Origin: Sphingobacteriia bacterium
GTDB taxonomy: Bacteria > Bacteroidota > Bacteroidia > Chitinophagales > Chitinophagaceae
Length of the DNA: 64,000 nt
NCBI GenBank assembly: GCA_004294135.1
Contig: RDZY01000010.1
Coordinates: 62,001-126,000, forward strand
Direction of reading: 5' to 3'
Shown: positions 45,203 through 53,724 of the stretch, in pieces
How the letters are laid out: each line of letters starts with the position of its first letter
Numbering within the stretch: position 1 is the stretch's first letter
Notes under the pieces: model-generated
The model's input: only the letters and a program-made list of their open reading frames with translations
What the model was told of the DNA's origin: nothing
The model's database searches: none
Made by a program: the position numbers and the translations under genes

Positions 45203-47104
45203 CTAAGCTTTTGGCAAAATAAGTGAAATTATAGTTCCCTCACCCTGTTCACTTTCAACTTTTAAAATACAGTTATTGTCATTAGCGTATTCTGCGCATA
45301 CCAATAATCCCAATCCTATTCCTTTTTCATTTCTTGTGCCTTGGGTAGTAAAATGAGTTTTGAGTTGAAAAAGCTGGCTCACTTGTATTTCACTCATTCC
45401 TATGCCATTGTCGGTGATGGTTAATACAATTGTTTCATTATTTTCAATACTTTTGGCAATAACAAATCCACCCTTGTTGGTAAATTTAACTGCGTTTAAA
45501 AGTAGGTTTCTGATGATGATATCCAGTTGATGCATATCAGCAAATACAATACAATTTTCAGGAATACTATTGGTTAGTTGAATCTGCTTCTGGTCTGCCA
45601 TACTGAGTAAAATATCCATATTCCTATCAACCAATTCGCCAAGCATAAGTGGTTTTTTATTAGGAAGTGTTTTCCCTTTCATTTGTGTTCTTGCCCAAAT
45701 TAACAGGTTTTCAAGGGTTAGGTTTAATGATTTTACTTGTTTACTCAAGTTGTTTTTGAGAGCAGCATAACTATCATAGTCCAGCGATTCGGGTTCCAGC
45801 ATCGGTAAAACTGCACTTAAAGAAGCTATTGGGCCTCGTAAATCATGCGATATAATGGAAAAAATTTTATCTTTTAAAACGAGTATTTCTTCCAAAGATT
45901 TTTTTTGTTCATTCAGCTCTGTATTAATTGCTTGCTTCGATTTGTCTTTTCTCCAAATAATGAAAAGCATAATCAGCACTGCAATCATCATCATTGCCAA
46001 ACAAAAAATAAGAACCGTATATCGATTTTGTTGAACAACGCGACCCGCTTTTTCTATTTCTAAATTATTAATTTGTTCTTGCTTTAGCTCCAAACCAAAT
46101 TCTGCTTCCATCTCTGCCAGCTGTTTGATTTTTTTTTCTTGGTGCATTAAACTATACAGATTACTGAATTCTTTGTGAGCGAATAGGGCTTTTTTATAAT
46201 CTCCAATTCCTTCTAAGGCAAGCGACTCTAATTTATAAATTTCTGCTGTTTCTGATTTCGCACCTAGTTTTTTAGAAAATACCAATGCTTCATTGGAGTA
46301 ACGAATTGACATCGTAAATGCTTTTCTATTATAGCATAGTTTAGCTAGTCTATATAGGCTAGCCTCCTTCATAAAATCGCTATTGGCTTTCTGAGCCATT
46401 AACAATGCAGATTTATAAAAAAATTCAGCGCTGTCTATTTGTCGCATGTGATCGGCAATATCACCCGCTGTTCTATATGCTAAGGCCAGCTGGTAATAAT
46501 CTTTTAATGCTTTATTATGCGCCAGTGAACTAAGAATATAGGCTTTGGCCAGTGAAGTATCTCTGTTATCCAGTGCGCTGGATGCAATATTATTTAAAGC
46601 TCGTCCAACTTCTTTCTTATTGTGGAGTTTCGTTTGAATATCCAACGCTTTTTTTAAGAATTCAATGGCTAATTTGTAATTGAACTGTGAGTGATAAACT
46701 GCCCCAATATTTTTATAAGCCAATGCAATTTGTGGAGGATAGGAAATTGACTCATTCCATCTCAATGCTTTAATGCCAAAAGTAAATGCATTGGTAAAAT
46801 CACCTTTTCTATAATATGCAATACAAATATGATTCAGTGCAATTCCTTTGTGGCGCTTTAGTTGCAATGTTTCGGCCAATTCCAATGCTTTTTTTGCTAA
46901 TTGAAGCGACTGCTCAGCGTCCTTATCTGCAAGTATTTCTGAAAGATTGTTCAATTGATGAACGCCTATTGAATCGGGACTCGCTCCTTCTATAATTTTT
47001 TTTATTGCATTCGGATGGTAGGTTTGCGCATTAGTGTTAAAAAAAATGGACAAATAAAATAGGCTTAAAAAAACCTTAAATAACTGGTTCAAAAATTGTC
47101 TCAT
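45203..47104 (-). CDS. Tetratricopeptide-repeat sensor histidine kinase
   Basis: 633 aa: signal peptide (1-26), a run of TPR-type helix pairs (about 40-330, for example KGIALNHICIAYYRKGDFTN and ALAYKNIGAVYHSQFNYK), a coiled coil, one membrane helix (about 362-384), a short linker, then HisKA with ISHDLRGPI (H420) and a full HATPase_c domain (NLLLNAVKF, DNGIGM, GIGLGL). The extracytoplasmic TPR array would sense an unknown ligand or partner. No response regulator is encoded beside it, so it is an orphan kinase. Upstream -7 box at 47122-47129; the SUI1 gene follows by 2 nt. Confidence 0.92.
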   Translation of the reverse strand: MRQFLNQLFKVFLSLFYLSIFFNTNAQTYHPNAIKKIIEGASPDSIGVHQLNNLSEILADKDAEQSLQLAKKALELAETLQLKRHKGIALNHICIAYYRKGDFTNAFTFGIKALRWNESISYPPQIALAYKNIGAVYHSQFNYKLAIEFLKKALDIQTKLHNKKEVGRALNNIASSALDNRDTSLAKAYILSSLAHNKALKDYYQLALAYRTAGDIADHMRQIDSAEFFYKSALLMAQKANSDFMKEASLYRLAKLCYNRKAFTMSIRYSNEALVFSKKLGAKSETAEIYKLESLALEGIGDYKKALFAHKEFSNLYSLMHQEKKIKQLAEMEAEFGLELKQEQINNLEIEKAGRVVQQNRYTVLIFCLAMMMIAVLIMLFIIWRKDKSKQAINTELNEQKKSLEEILVLKDKIFSIISHDLRGPIASLSAVLPMLEPESLDYDSYAALKNNLSKQVKSLNLTLENLLIWARTQMKGKTLPNKKPLMLGELVDRNMDILLSMADQKQIQLTNSIPENCIVFADMHQLDIIIRNLLLNAVKFTNKGGFVIAKSIENNETIVLTITDNGIGMSEIQVSQLFQLKTHFTTQGTRNEKGIGLGLLVCAEYANDNNCILKVESEQGEGTIISLILPKA

Positions 47105-47121
47105 ATAGCTATGCGTATGAA

Positions 47122-47129
47122 CAAAAATA
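47122..47129 (-). promoter_or_regulatory. -7 box of the TPR histidine kinase
   Basis: TATTTTTG on the minus strand, 17 nt before the ATG at 47104. Confidence 0.45.
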
Positions 47130-47176
47130 CAGTTTAAATAGTTTGTTTAGTAATTCGTCTCAAAATGGGAATTTTG

Positions 47177-48037
47177 TTAAACAAAAATTGCTTTCAAACT
47201 TAGGTCTAAACTTCTGGCCTGGTGTATTATTCCACCTACACTTACAAAGTCAACACCTGTAGCCGCATAAGCCTGAATATTCCCAAGATGAATACCACCA
47301 CTGGCTTCTGTCTCAAAATTACCCTGGATCATTAGGAGCGCTTGTGAAATGGTGGGGACACTAAAATTATCGAGCATAATCCGGAAAACTTTTCCTTTTG
47401 CGTATTTGCATACGAGTTCAACGTCGTTCAGTGATCTGGTTTCTACCTCAATTAGTAAGGGTTTTAGCAGTTTATTGCTATAGCTACTGGCTTTATCAAT
47501 GGCTTTAATAATACCACCGCAGTAGTCAATATGATTATCCTTTAACATAATCATATCATACAACCCAAAACGGTGGTTGATACCGCCGCCAATTTTGACT
47601 GCTTCTTTCTCTAATAGCCTAAAATTTGGGGTTGTTTTACGGGTATCGAGCAAGCGGGTATGAAAGCCATTTAACAAATGGGTATATTGTTTGGTAAGGG
47701 TAGCAATACCACTCATGCGCTGCATGCAATTCAGTACCAGTCGCTCTGCTTTTAGAATGGTATGCACAGTAGCAGTTACTTCAAATGCAGTTTCACCAAA
47801 TTCCATATCATCTCCATCTTTTTTAAAAGCGGTGAAAATACTGGTTGGCTCTAGTTGCATAAATATTTGCTGCGCCACGCGCATACCCGCAAGGATGCCT
47901 GCCTCCTTAATTTTTAAAATGGCTATACCTTTTTGATCCAAAGGAATACAACTCATGGTGGAATGATCGCCATTACCTATATCCTCTTTCAATGCAAGCG
48001 TAATCAATTCTTGGAGTGCGGTATCAAAATGATTCAT
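47177..48037 (-). CDS. nadC: Nicotinate-nucleotide pyrophosphorylase (carboxylating)
   Basis: Quinolinate phosphoribosyltransferase, 286 aa: makes nicotinate mononucleotide from quinolinate and PRPP in de novo NAD synthesis, upstream of NadE. Key segments: KEDIGNGDHST at the start, ERLVLNCMQRMSGIATLT, LLDTRKTTPNFRLLEKEAVKIGG, GGINHRFGLYDMIMLKDNHID, IEVETRSL and EASGGIHLGNI. Full length. The -7 box ends only 4 nt before the ATG, so the mRNA may be leaderless. nadA and nadB are not in the window. Confidence 0.96.
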   Translation of the reverse strand: MNHFDTALQELITLALKEDIGNGDHSTMSCIPLDQKGIAILKIKEAGILAGMRVAQQIFMQLEPTSIFTAFKKDGDDMEFGETAFEVTATVHTILKAERLVLNCMQRMSGIATLTKQYTHLLNGFHTRLLDTRKTTPNFRLLEKEAVKIGGGINHRFGLYDMIMLKDNHIDYCGGIIKAIDKASSYSNKLLKPLLIEVETRSLNDVELVCKYAKGKVFRIMLDNFSVPTISQALLMIQGNFETEASGGIHLGNIQAYAATGVDFVSVGGIIHQARSLDLSLKAIFV

Positions 48038-48041
48038 TTCG

Positions 48042-48049
48042 CAAAGCTA
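48042..48049 (-). promoter_or_regulatory. -7 box of nadC, 4 nt from the start codon
   Basis: TAGCTTTG on the minus strand matches TAnnTTTG and leaves 4 nt before the ATG, implying a leaderless or nearly leaderless transcript. Confidence 0.4.
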
Positions 48050-48064
48050 TTGGGTGTGCAATAA

Positions 48065-48090
48065 AAAACCCCGCAAAAATGCAGGGTTTT
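48065..48090 (-). terminator. Terminator of the DUF4783 gene
   Basis: An 11-bp stem, AAAACCCCGCA (48065-48075) with TGCAGGGTTTT (48080-48090). One pair is a G-U wobble in the minus-strand RNA, so it is most stable on the DUF4783 transcript, 17 nt after its stop. Confidence 0.8.
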
Positions 48091-48107
48091 AGAATTTATA
48101 AAGGAGT

Positions 48108-48491
48108 CTAGCTGATTCTCATGGTAATAATATGTAGATTTCCTGCTTTTTGTTTCAACTGAATGGTAATACTATATACTTTGTTTCCATTGGTAAGTTT
48201 ACCTAAAATGTACAAAAGATTTCCTTTTCCACCCTCTGAAACCTTGTCGAAACCCTTAATTTCTTTTTCAGCATAAAAAGATTTCAGCGCTTGTTCAGCC
48301 TGATTTTTACTCATATTTTTCACCTCATCTTTGTCGAGCAATTTCAAGTCAACAAATTCATCAAAATGTTCTGCAATCAATTCGGCACTGCCAGTTTTGA
48401 ATGCTTTCACTACCCGATCTGTTTCCGTTTGTGCTTGTACATTTATAACCGCTCCAATCATCAAGAACAATAAAAAAATAATTTTTCGCAT
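48108..48491 (-). CDS. Secreted DUF4783-family protein
   Basis: 127-aa exported protein: signal peptide MRKIIFLLFLMIGAVINVQA, then a small alpha/beta domain of the NTF2/SnoaL-like type that DUF4783 is expected to adopt (VVKAFKTGSAELIAEHFDEF, ALKSFYAEKEIKGFDKV, YSITIQLKQKAGNLHIITMRI). The start at 48491 gives the signal peptide; the frame is open to 48533. Common near nadC in Bacteroidota (from memory). The function is unknown. Confidence 0.8.
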   Translation of the reverse strand: MRKIIFLLFLMIGAVINVQAQTETDRVVKAFKTGSAELIAEHFDEFVDLKLLDKDEVKNMSKNQAEQALKSFYAEKEIKGFDKVSEGGKGNLLYILGKLTNGNKVYSITIQLKQKAGNLHIITMRIS

Positions 48492-48591
48492 ACATTCAAT
48501 TTTACCAGCAATAATACACCAAAAACATGCCAAGATCTATAATCCTGCTTTTTTAATAAATGTACAGCCAAAACCTCAACCATAAATGCTT

Positions 48592-48599
48592 TAACTTTG
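48592..48599 (+). promoter_or_regulatory. -7 box of gpmI, 4 nt from the start codon
   Basis: TAACTTTG matches TAnnTTTG, with only 4 nt before the ATG at 48604; a leaderless transcript is possible. Confidence 0.4.
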
Positions 48600-48603
48600 A
48601 CCA

Positions 48604-50127
48604 ATGAGCAATAAAGTAATTCTAATCATTATGGATGGATGGGGCTTGGGTAAAATACCTGCTGCTGATGCCATTCAACATGCAAAAGTCCCATTCGTTG
48701 GTTCTTTATATGCTGCTTATCCCAATACAACCCTTGTAACTTGTGGGGAAGAAGTGGGACTACCAGAAGGGCAAATGGGCAACAGTGAAGTGGGTCACCT
48801 AAACCTTGGTGCGGGCAGAATTGTGTACCAAGAGTTGCAAAGAATTAATGTAGCCATTCGCACTGGAGAATTTGCTGCCAATTCTATTTTATTAAATGCC
48901 ATTCAACTGGCCAAAACAAGCGGTAAAAAATTACATTTAATGGGCCTTGTGAGTGATGGTGGTGTGCATTCTCATACCAGTCACCTAAAAGCCATTACTA
49001 CCCTTTGTAAGGAGCAGGGGCTCAGCAATGTATTTGTGCACGCATTTACCGATGGCAGAGATACAGATCCCAAAAGTGGAAAAGGATATATTGCCGCAGT
49101 GGAGGCTTTTTTAAAAACTACTACTGGTGTTATTGCTTCGGTAAGTGGACGATATTATGCAATGGATAGGGATAAACGTTGGGAGCGGGTTGCATTAGCC
49201 TACCAATGTTTGGTACACGCAAAAGGTAATACTGCTGCATCTGCAACTGAAGCCATTGAAACTGCTTATGCTGCGGGTATCACCGATGAATTTATTTTAC
49301 CCACTGCTATTGTGGATGCTGCGGGCAAACCCCTGGCAGTGATAGCAGATGGCGATATTGTTATTTCCTTTAATTTCAGAACCGATCGATGCAGGGAAAT
49401 TACAGAAGTGCTTACCCAGACTGATTTCCCAGATTTTGGTATGCATAAACTGAACTTGGATTATACAACCATGACGCTTTACGATCATAAGTTTAAAAAC
49501 ATACACGTCGTTTTTGAAAACGACAACCTACGCAATACTTTGGGCGAAGTACTTGCTGAGAATGGTAAAAAACAAATACGGATTGCAGAAACTGAGAAAT
49601 ATCCTCACGTAAGTTTTTTCTTCAGCGGTGGGCGCGAAGAACCATTTGAAGGGGAGAGTCGCATTATGGTGCCTTCACCCAAAGTGGCTACTTACGATTT
49701 ACAGCCCGAAATGAGTGCCCGCGAAATTACGGCCAAACTATTGCCTGAAATTGCTCGCTCATCCGCCGATTTTATCTGCCTTAATTTTGCCAATACCGAT
49801 ATGGTGGGCCACACTGGTGTATTTTCTGCTGCCATCACAGCGGCAGAAACGGTGGACGATTGCGTGAGGCAGATTGTGGGTCTCGCACTTGAAAATGGGT
49901 ACACTGTTTTCTTGACTGCAGATCATGGTAATGCAGATTTTATGATCAACGAAGATGGTTCACCCAATACCGCACATACCTTAAATCCAGTGCCTTTAAT
50001 TGTAATTGACAAAGAATGGAAGGGGGAGTTAAAAGCGGGTAAATTGGGAGATATTGCACCTACTATCCTTACCATGATGGGCTTGCCCATTCCTACTGAA
50101 ATGACGGGAAATATTTTAGTAAATTAA
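48604..50127 (+). CDS. gpmI: 2,3-bisphosphoglycerate-independent phosphoglycerate mutase
   Basis: Glycolytic/gluconeogenic enzyme interconverting 3- and 2-phosphoglycerate using two Mn2+ ions. 507 aa, alkaline-phosphatase superfamily. Metal ligand D11 (IMDGWG), phospho-Ser S61 (GQMGNSEVGHLNLGAGR), HAFTDGRDTDP, the GRYYAMDRDKRWER substrate region, NFANTDMVGHTG and LTADHGNAD metal sites are all intact. The start is fixed by the N-terminal strand KVILIIMDGWG, since no later Met would keep the first metal ligand. Monocistronic; divergent from the DUF4783 gene. Confidence 0.97.
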   Translation: MSNKVILIIMDGWGLGKIPAADAIQHAKVPFVGSLYAAYPNTTLVTCGEEVGLPEGQMGNSEVGHLNLGAGRIVYQELQRINVAIRTGEFAANSILLNAIQLAKTSGKKLHLMGLVSDGGVHSHTSHLKAITTLCKEQGLSNVFVHAFTDGRDTDPKSGKGYIAAVEAFLKTTTGVIASVSGRYYAMDRDKRWERVALAYQCLVHAKGNTAASATEAIETAYAAGITDEFILPTAIVDAAGKPLAVIADGDIVISFNFRTDRCREITEVLTQTDFPDFGMHKLNLDYTTMTLYDHKFKNIHVVFENDNLRNTLGEVLAENGKKQIRIAETEKYPHVSFFFSGGREEPFEGESRIMVPSPKVATYDLQPEMSAREITAKLLPEIARSSADFICLNFANTDMVGHTGVFSAAITAAETVDDCVRQIVGLALENGYTVFLTADHGNADFMINEDGSPNTAHTLNPVPLIVIDKEWKGELKAGKLGDIAPTILTMMGLPIPTEMTGNILVN

Positions 50128-50133
50128 TGAGAA

Positions 50134-50175
50134 GCAATACAATACTCGTATTTTACTAGACAGGGTATTGATTGC
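50134..50175. other. Imperfect hairpin after gpmI
   Basis: GCAATACAATAC (50134-50145) pairs with GTATTGATTGC (50165-50175) with one bulged base and a 19-nt loop. No T-tract follows directly, so it may be a weak terminator or a processing structure between gpmI and the small membrane protein gene. Confidence 0.35.
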
Positions 50176-50235
50176 ATATTATAATCAGTTGTAGAATAAA
50201 AATTCCTGGTCAATTCATACAGAAAAAAATAAGGA

Positions 50236-50745
50236 TTGAATTTTCGTAGAAAAATAGCTGCTTTTTTTTTGTTGGGAATCTATACTATTCCTATAGTTAT
50301 TTTATTGGCCTTGGCAGTACAGCGAGTATTTGTGAGAGCTGAAATAAGGGAACTGATGAAAAAACAGCGGCTTGAAACAATGGTATTGCCCAATAACCAA
50401 ATTCATTGGATAGAACCTGAAACTGAGTTATTGGTAAACGGTGTCATGTTCGATGTGCATTCTATGAAACAATTGCCGGGTGGGTATACCGAATTAATTG
50501 GGCTTACGGACGCCAAAGAAAATCAATTAAATGCTGATGTTGATTTGTTGATGCAACATAAAAATAAATTGCAAACCCTACTCGCAAAAATTGTTGTGAT
50601 CCAATCTATCGGCGTCATCAATACAGCAATCATTTCTTTTCCATCTGTACAGTTGTTGCAATATAGATATGCATTTCACAAAATATTGATTCCAGTTAAT
50701 TATTCAGAAGTGCTTACGCCGCCTCCGCAAACAAGCCTATTCTAA
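50236..50745 (+). CDS. Small membrane-anchored protein upstream of a TonB receptor
   Basis: 169 aa with a TTG start preceded by AAGGA; no ATG is available before residue 41 and the N-terminal hydrophobic helix (about 8-31, FFLLGIYTIPIVILLALAVQ) would otherwise be lost. One transmembrane segment is followed by a soluble domain (GVMFDVHSMKQLPGGYTELI then GLTDAKEN), a second hydrophobic stretch (about 114-132), and a Pro-rich tail. I do not recognise the family. It lies 72 nt upstream of the heme-type TonB receptor in the same direction, so a role in sensing or assembling that transporter is possible. Confidence 0.7.
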   Translation: MNFRRKIAAFFLLGIYTIPIVILLALAVQRVFVRAEIRELMKKQRLETMVLPNNQIHWIEPETELLVNGVMFDVHSMKQLPGGYTELIGLTDAKENQLNADVDLLMQHKNKLQTLLAKIVVIQSIGVINTAIISFPSVQLLQYRYAFHKILIPVNYSEVLTPPPQTSLF

Positions 50746-50817
50746 AAAATCATTTATTTTTTACCCATCATACTGCTATGCGTTTATGCATTTGGTATGT
50801 CTTAACTATTTAGAACT

Positions 50818-53025
50818 ATGTTAAAAAAATTATTCATGGCCTTGTGCCTATTTGCATGCTTTTATGAATTGCGTGCGCAGGAATTGGGCGATACGGCGTC
50901 TGGCAATCCAAAATCTTTAAATGATGTGGTTGTTTTTTCTAGCAAGTTTGCCGAAAAATTCAAGCGCATTGCTCAAACGGTTGACGTGATAAAATCAAAA
51001 CCGCAACTTAATTTTCAGGCCAATACGGCTGATGTATTGATGAACTCCGGAAAACTATTTGTCCAAAAAAGTCAGCAAGGCGGTGGAAGTCCCGTTATCA
51101 GAGGCTTTGAAGCCAGTCGCATCTTACTAATGGTAGATGGTATTCGAATGAACAATGCCATTTATAGGGCTGGTCATTTGCAGAATATTATTACGGTTGA
51201 CAATTTATTACTAGATCGGATAGAAGTGATTTATGGCCCTTCTTCTACATTATATGGCAGCGATGCCTTGGGTGGGGTAGTGAGCATGACCACTAAAAAT
51301 CCATTGTTGAGTACCAACGGAAAAACCCAAGTAACAGGTAGTACTACACTTCGTTATGCCAGTGCCATTAATGAGAACAGGGGTAATATTCAATTCAATA
51401 TTGGCGGAAAAAAATGGGCATCGCTTACTTCGGTTAGTTATGGTTCATTTGGAGATTTGGTTCAAGGAAAAAATAGAAACGCAGCGTATCCTGATTTTGG
51501 TAAGAAAAATTTTATTGTAGAGAGAGTCGGCAATGCCGATTTTGCTAAAGTGAATCCAAATCCTGATAAACAAACTGCTTCCGGATACCAGCAGGTTGAT
51601 ATTGCACAGAAATTTTTATTTCAAGCGACAGATAAAATTCAGCATATCATCAATCTACAGTTTTCAAACACCAATGATATTCCAAGATACGATAGGCTGA
51701 GCGAAAAATCGGGTGTATTACCTGTTTTTGCAGAATGGTATTATGGCCCTCAAATTAGGAATATGGCTGCCTATCATTTTAATGCTACACAACAGCAAGG
51801 TTTTTTTCAGGACATTAAAATTACGGCCAGTTACCAAGATATTGAAGAGAGTAGAATCAGCCGCCGATTTCAAAACAATAACAAAGATTATCGTTGGGAG
51901 CGTGTGAATATATTTGGGATAGTTTTTGATGCCAAGCATTATAGTAAAAAAAATGAATGGCATATTGGTGCAGAAACTTATTCCAATTTTGTTCGTTCAA
52001 CTGCCGAACGAGTAAATATAGTGAGCAACGCTAAAAGTCGCATTACGACCCGCTATGCGGATGGTCCCACTTCAATGGCTACGCATGCCATCTATGCTCA
52101 ACATACTTATAAAATAAACGATCGGTTTACATTGAATGATGGACTTCGCCTTAATTTAGTTCAAATGAATGCCCGTTTTGTAGATACTGTATTAACAAAA
52201 TTTCCGTTTGCTAAAGTCAAGCAATCCAATAAAGCAGTGACCGGAAATATTGGAATTGTTTATGCCAGTAACAATAATTTGCGCGCAGCATTTGTGTTGA
52301 GCAGCGGCTTCCGTTCACCCAATGTAGATGATCTTTCTAAAGTATTTGATTCAAGAACGGGATTGGTGGTAGTGCCAAATACTACTATCCGTTCCGAGTA
52401 CACTTATAATGCAGAATTTAGTTTGAATAAATACGGTAAAGTATTCAGCTATGGTGCTTCTGTTTTTTATACTTTGTTTCGGAATGCGCTGGTATTAGAT
52501 AAATTTAATTTCAATTCGCAGGATAGTATTTTTTACAGTGGGGTAAAGAGTGCGGTTTATGCATTGCAGAATAAAGCTGCGGCTCGGGTATATGGTTTTA
52601 GTGTAAATGCTGCTTATAATTTTGCAAAAGGAACCAGTATTGATGGGGTGGTTACCTATACCAAAGGAAAATTTACTGATCCATTAAATGGTAGTATTCC
52701 ATTGGATCATGTTCCGCCCATATATGGTCGCTTTGCACTGAAGCATATTGCTGCTAAATGGCAAGCAGAATTTTACTCATTGTTTAATGGATGGAAGCGA
52801 CTGGCAGATTATAATCCCAACGGGGAAGACAATCTCCAATACGCAACAGCCGATGGTATGCCATCTTGGATTACGCTGAATATGAGGATGGCGGTTAAAA
52901 TTCAACCAAAACTAAACCTACAATTGGCGGTTGAGAATATAGCCGATAAAAACTATCGATATTTTGCCAGTGGAATTTCAGCTCCTGGAAGAAATTTTTC
53001 TATAACCTGTAGCGCCAATTTTTAA
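50818..53025 (+). CDS. TonB-dependent receptor, heme/hemoprotein type
   Basis: 735-aa outer-membrane receptor: signal peptide ending LRAQ, TonB-box region LNDVVVFSSK, plug with GGGSPVIRGFEASRILLMVD, GIRMNNAIYRAGHLQN and RIEVIYGPSSTLYGSDALGG, and a barrel ending in SANF with the C-terminal aromatic. It lacks the carboxypeptidase-like domain seen in the other receptors. The plug wording is closest to hemoglobin/heme (and transferrin-type) receptors, so heme iron is the favoured substrate; this is by resemblance only. The small membrane protein upstream may share its transcript; a strong terminator follows. Confidence 0.88.
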   Translation: MLKKLFMALCLFACFYELRAQELGDTASGNPKSLNDVVVFSSKFAEKFKRIAQTVDVIKSKPQLNFQANTADVLMNSGKLFVQKSQQGGGSPVIRGFEASRILLMVDGIRMNNAIYRAGHLQNIITVDNLLLDRIEVIYGPSSTLYGSDALGGVVSMTTKNPLLSTNGKTQVTGSTTLRYASAINENRGNIQFNIGGKKWASLTSVSYGSFGDLVQGKNRNAAYPDFGKKNFIVERVGNADFAKVNPNPDKQTASGYQQVDIAQKFLFQATDKIQHIINLQFSNTNDIPRYDRLSEKSGVLPVFAEWYYGPQIRNMAAYHFNATQQQGFFQDIKITASYQDIEESRISRRFQNNNKDYRWERVNIFGIVFDAKHYSKKNEWHIGAETYSNFVRSTAERVNIVSNAKSRITTRYADGPTSMATHAIYAQHTYKINDRFTLNDGLRLNLVQMNARFVDTVLTKFPFAKVKQSNKAVTGNIGIVYASNNNLRAAFVLSSGFRSPNVDDLSKVFDSRTGLVVVPNTTIRSEYTYNAEFSLNKYGKVFSYGASVFYTLFRNALVLDKFNFNSQDSIFYSGVKSAVYALQNKAAARVYGFSVNAAYNFAKGTSIDGVVTYTKGKFTDPLNGSIPLDHVPPIYGRFALKHIAAKWQAEFYSLFNGWKRLADYNPNGEDNLQYATADGMPSWITLNMRMAVKIQPKLNLQLAVENIADKNYRYFASGISAPGRNFSITCSANF

Positions 53026-53049
53026 TAAATAGGTTCCTAATTTATCAAT

Positions 53050-53083
53050 AAACTGCCCATCCTGCCAACAGGTGGGCAGTTTT
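53050..53083 (+). terminator. Intrinsic terminator after the heme-type receptor
   Basis: AAACTGCCCA (53050-53059) pairs with TGGGCAGTTT (53073-53082); an inner CCTG/CAGG pair closes a 4-nt loop after one unpaired T. A short T-run follows. Confidence 0.9.
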
Positions 53084-53097
53084 GATTAATTTGCAGC

Positions 53098-53724
53098 ATG
53101 GAAATTAAAAAAGCGGCCTACCTGATCTCCAATGCAGACTTCCAAGAGTGCCCCAAAGCGGACCGACCAGAATATGCATTTATTGGAAGGAGTAATGTGG
53201 GCAAGTCGTCTCTTATTAATATGCTTTGCAGAAATAATAAGTTGGCGAAAACTTCTTCTGCACCGGGTAAAACACAATTGATCAATCATTTTGAAATAGA
53301 GAGTAGCATCCGCAATAAGCAGGGATTTGGAAAATGGTATTTGGTAGATTTGCCTGGTTATGGCTTTGCAAAAGTAGCCCAATCTAGTAGGAGAAGGTGG
53401 GAGCAGATGATTGAAAATTACTTGCGCAAAAGAGAGAACTTGGTTACTGTTTTTGTGTTGATTGACAGTAGGCATAAACCGCAGAAATTAGACCTGGAAT
53501 TTATTGCCCAACTGGATTTATGGGAAGTGCCATTTTCATTGGTATTTACCAAGACTGACAAAGAAAAACCAGCTGTTGTTGCCGCCAATATTCAAGCTTT
53601 TTTTGACATACTAAAAACCACTTGGCAATTTTTACCACAGCATTTTGTTACCAGTGCAGAAAAGCACCAAGGCAGGGATGAAATCATGGCTTTTATTGAA
53701 ATGAAAAATGAATCATTGGCGTAA
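53098..53724 (+). CDS. engB: Ribosome biogenesis GTPase YsxC/EngB
   Basis: 208-aa Era-like GTPase required for large-subunit ribosome assembly in many bacteria. The G motifs are G1 GRSNVGKSS, G2 Thr region SSAPGKTQ, G3 DLPGYG and G4 TKTD, with the SAEKHQG loop as G5. The N-terminal IKKAAYLISNADFQECP is the usual YihA opening. Its last 12 nt overlap the 3' end of pabB on the opposite strand. The start is 15 nt after the preceding terminator hairpin. Confidence 0.96.
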   Translation: MEIKKAAYLISNADFQECPKADRPEYAFIGRSNVGKSSLINMLCRNNKLAKTSSAPGKTQLINHFEIESSIRNKQGFGKWYLVDLPGYGFAKVAQSSRRRWEQMIENYLRKRENLVTVFVLIDSRHKPQKLDLEFIAQLDLWEVPFSLVFTKTDKEKPAVVAANIQAFFDILKTTWQFLPQHFVTSAEKHQGRDEIMAFIEMKNESLA

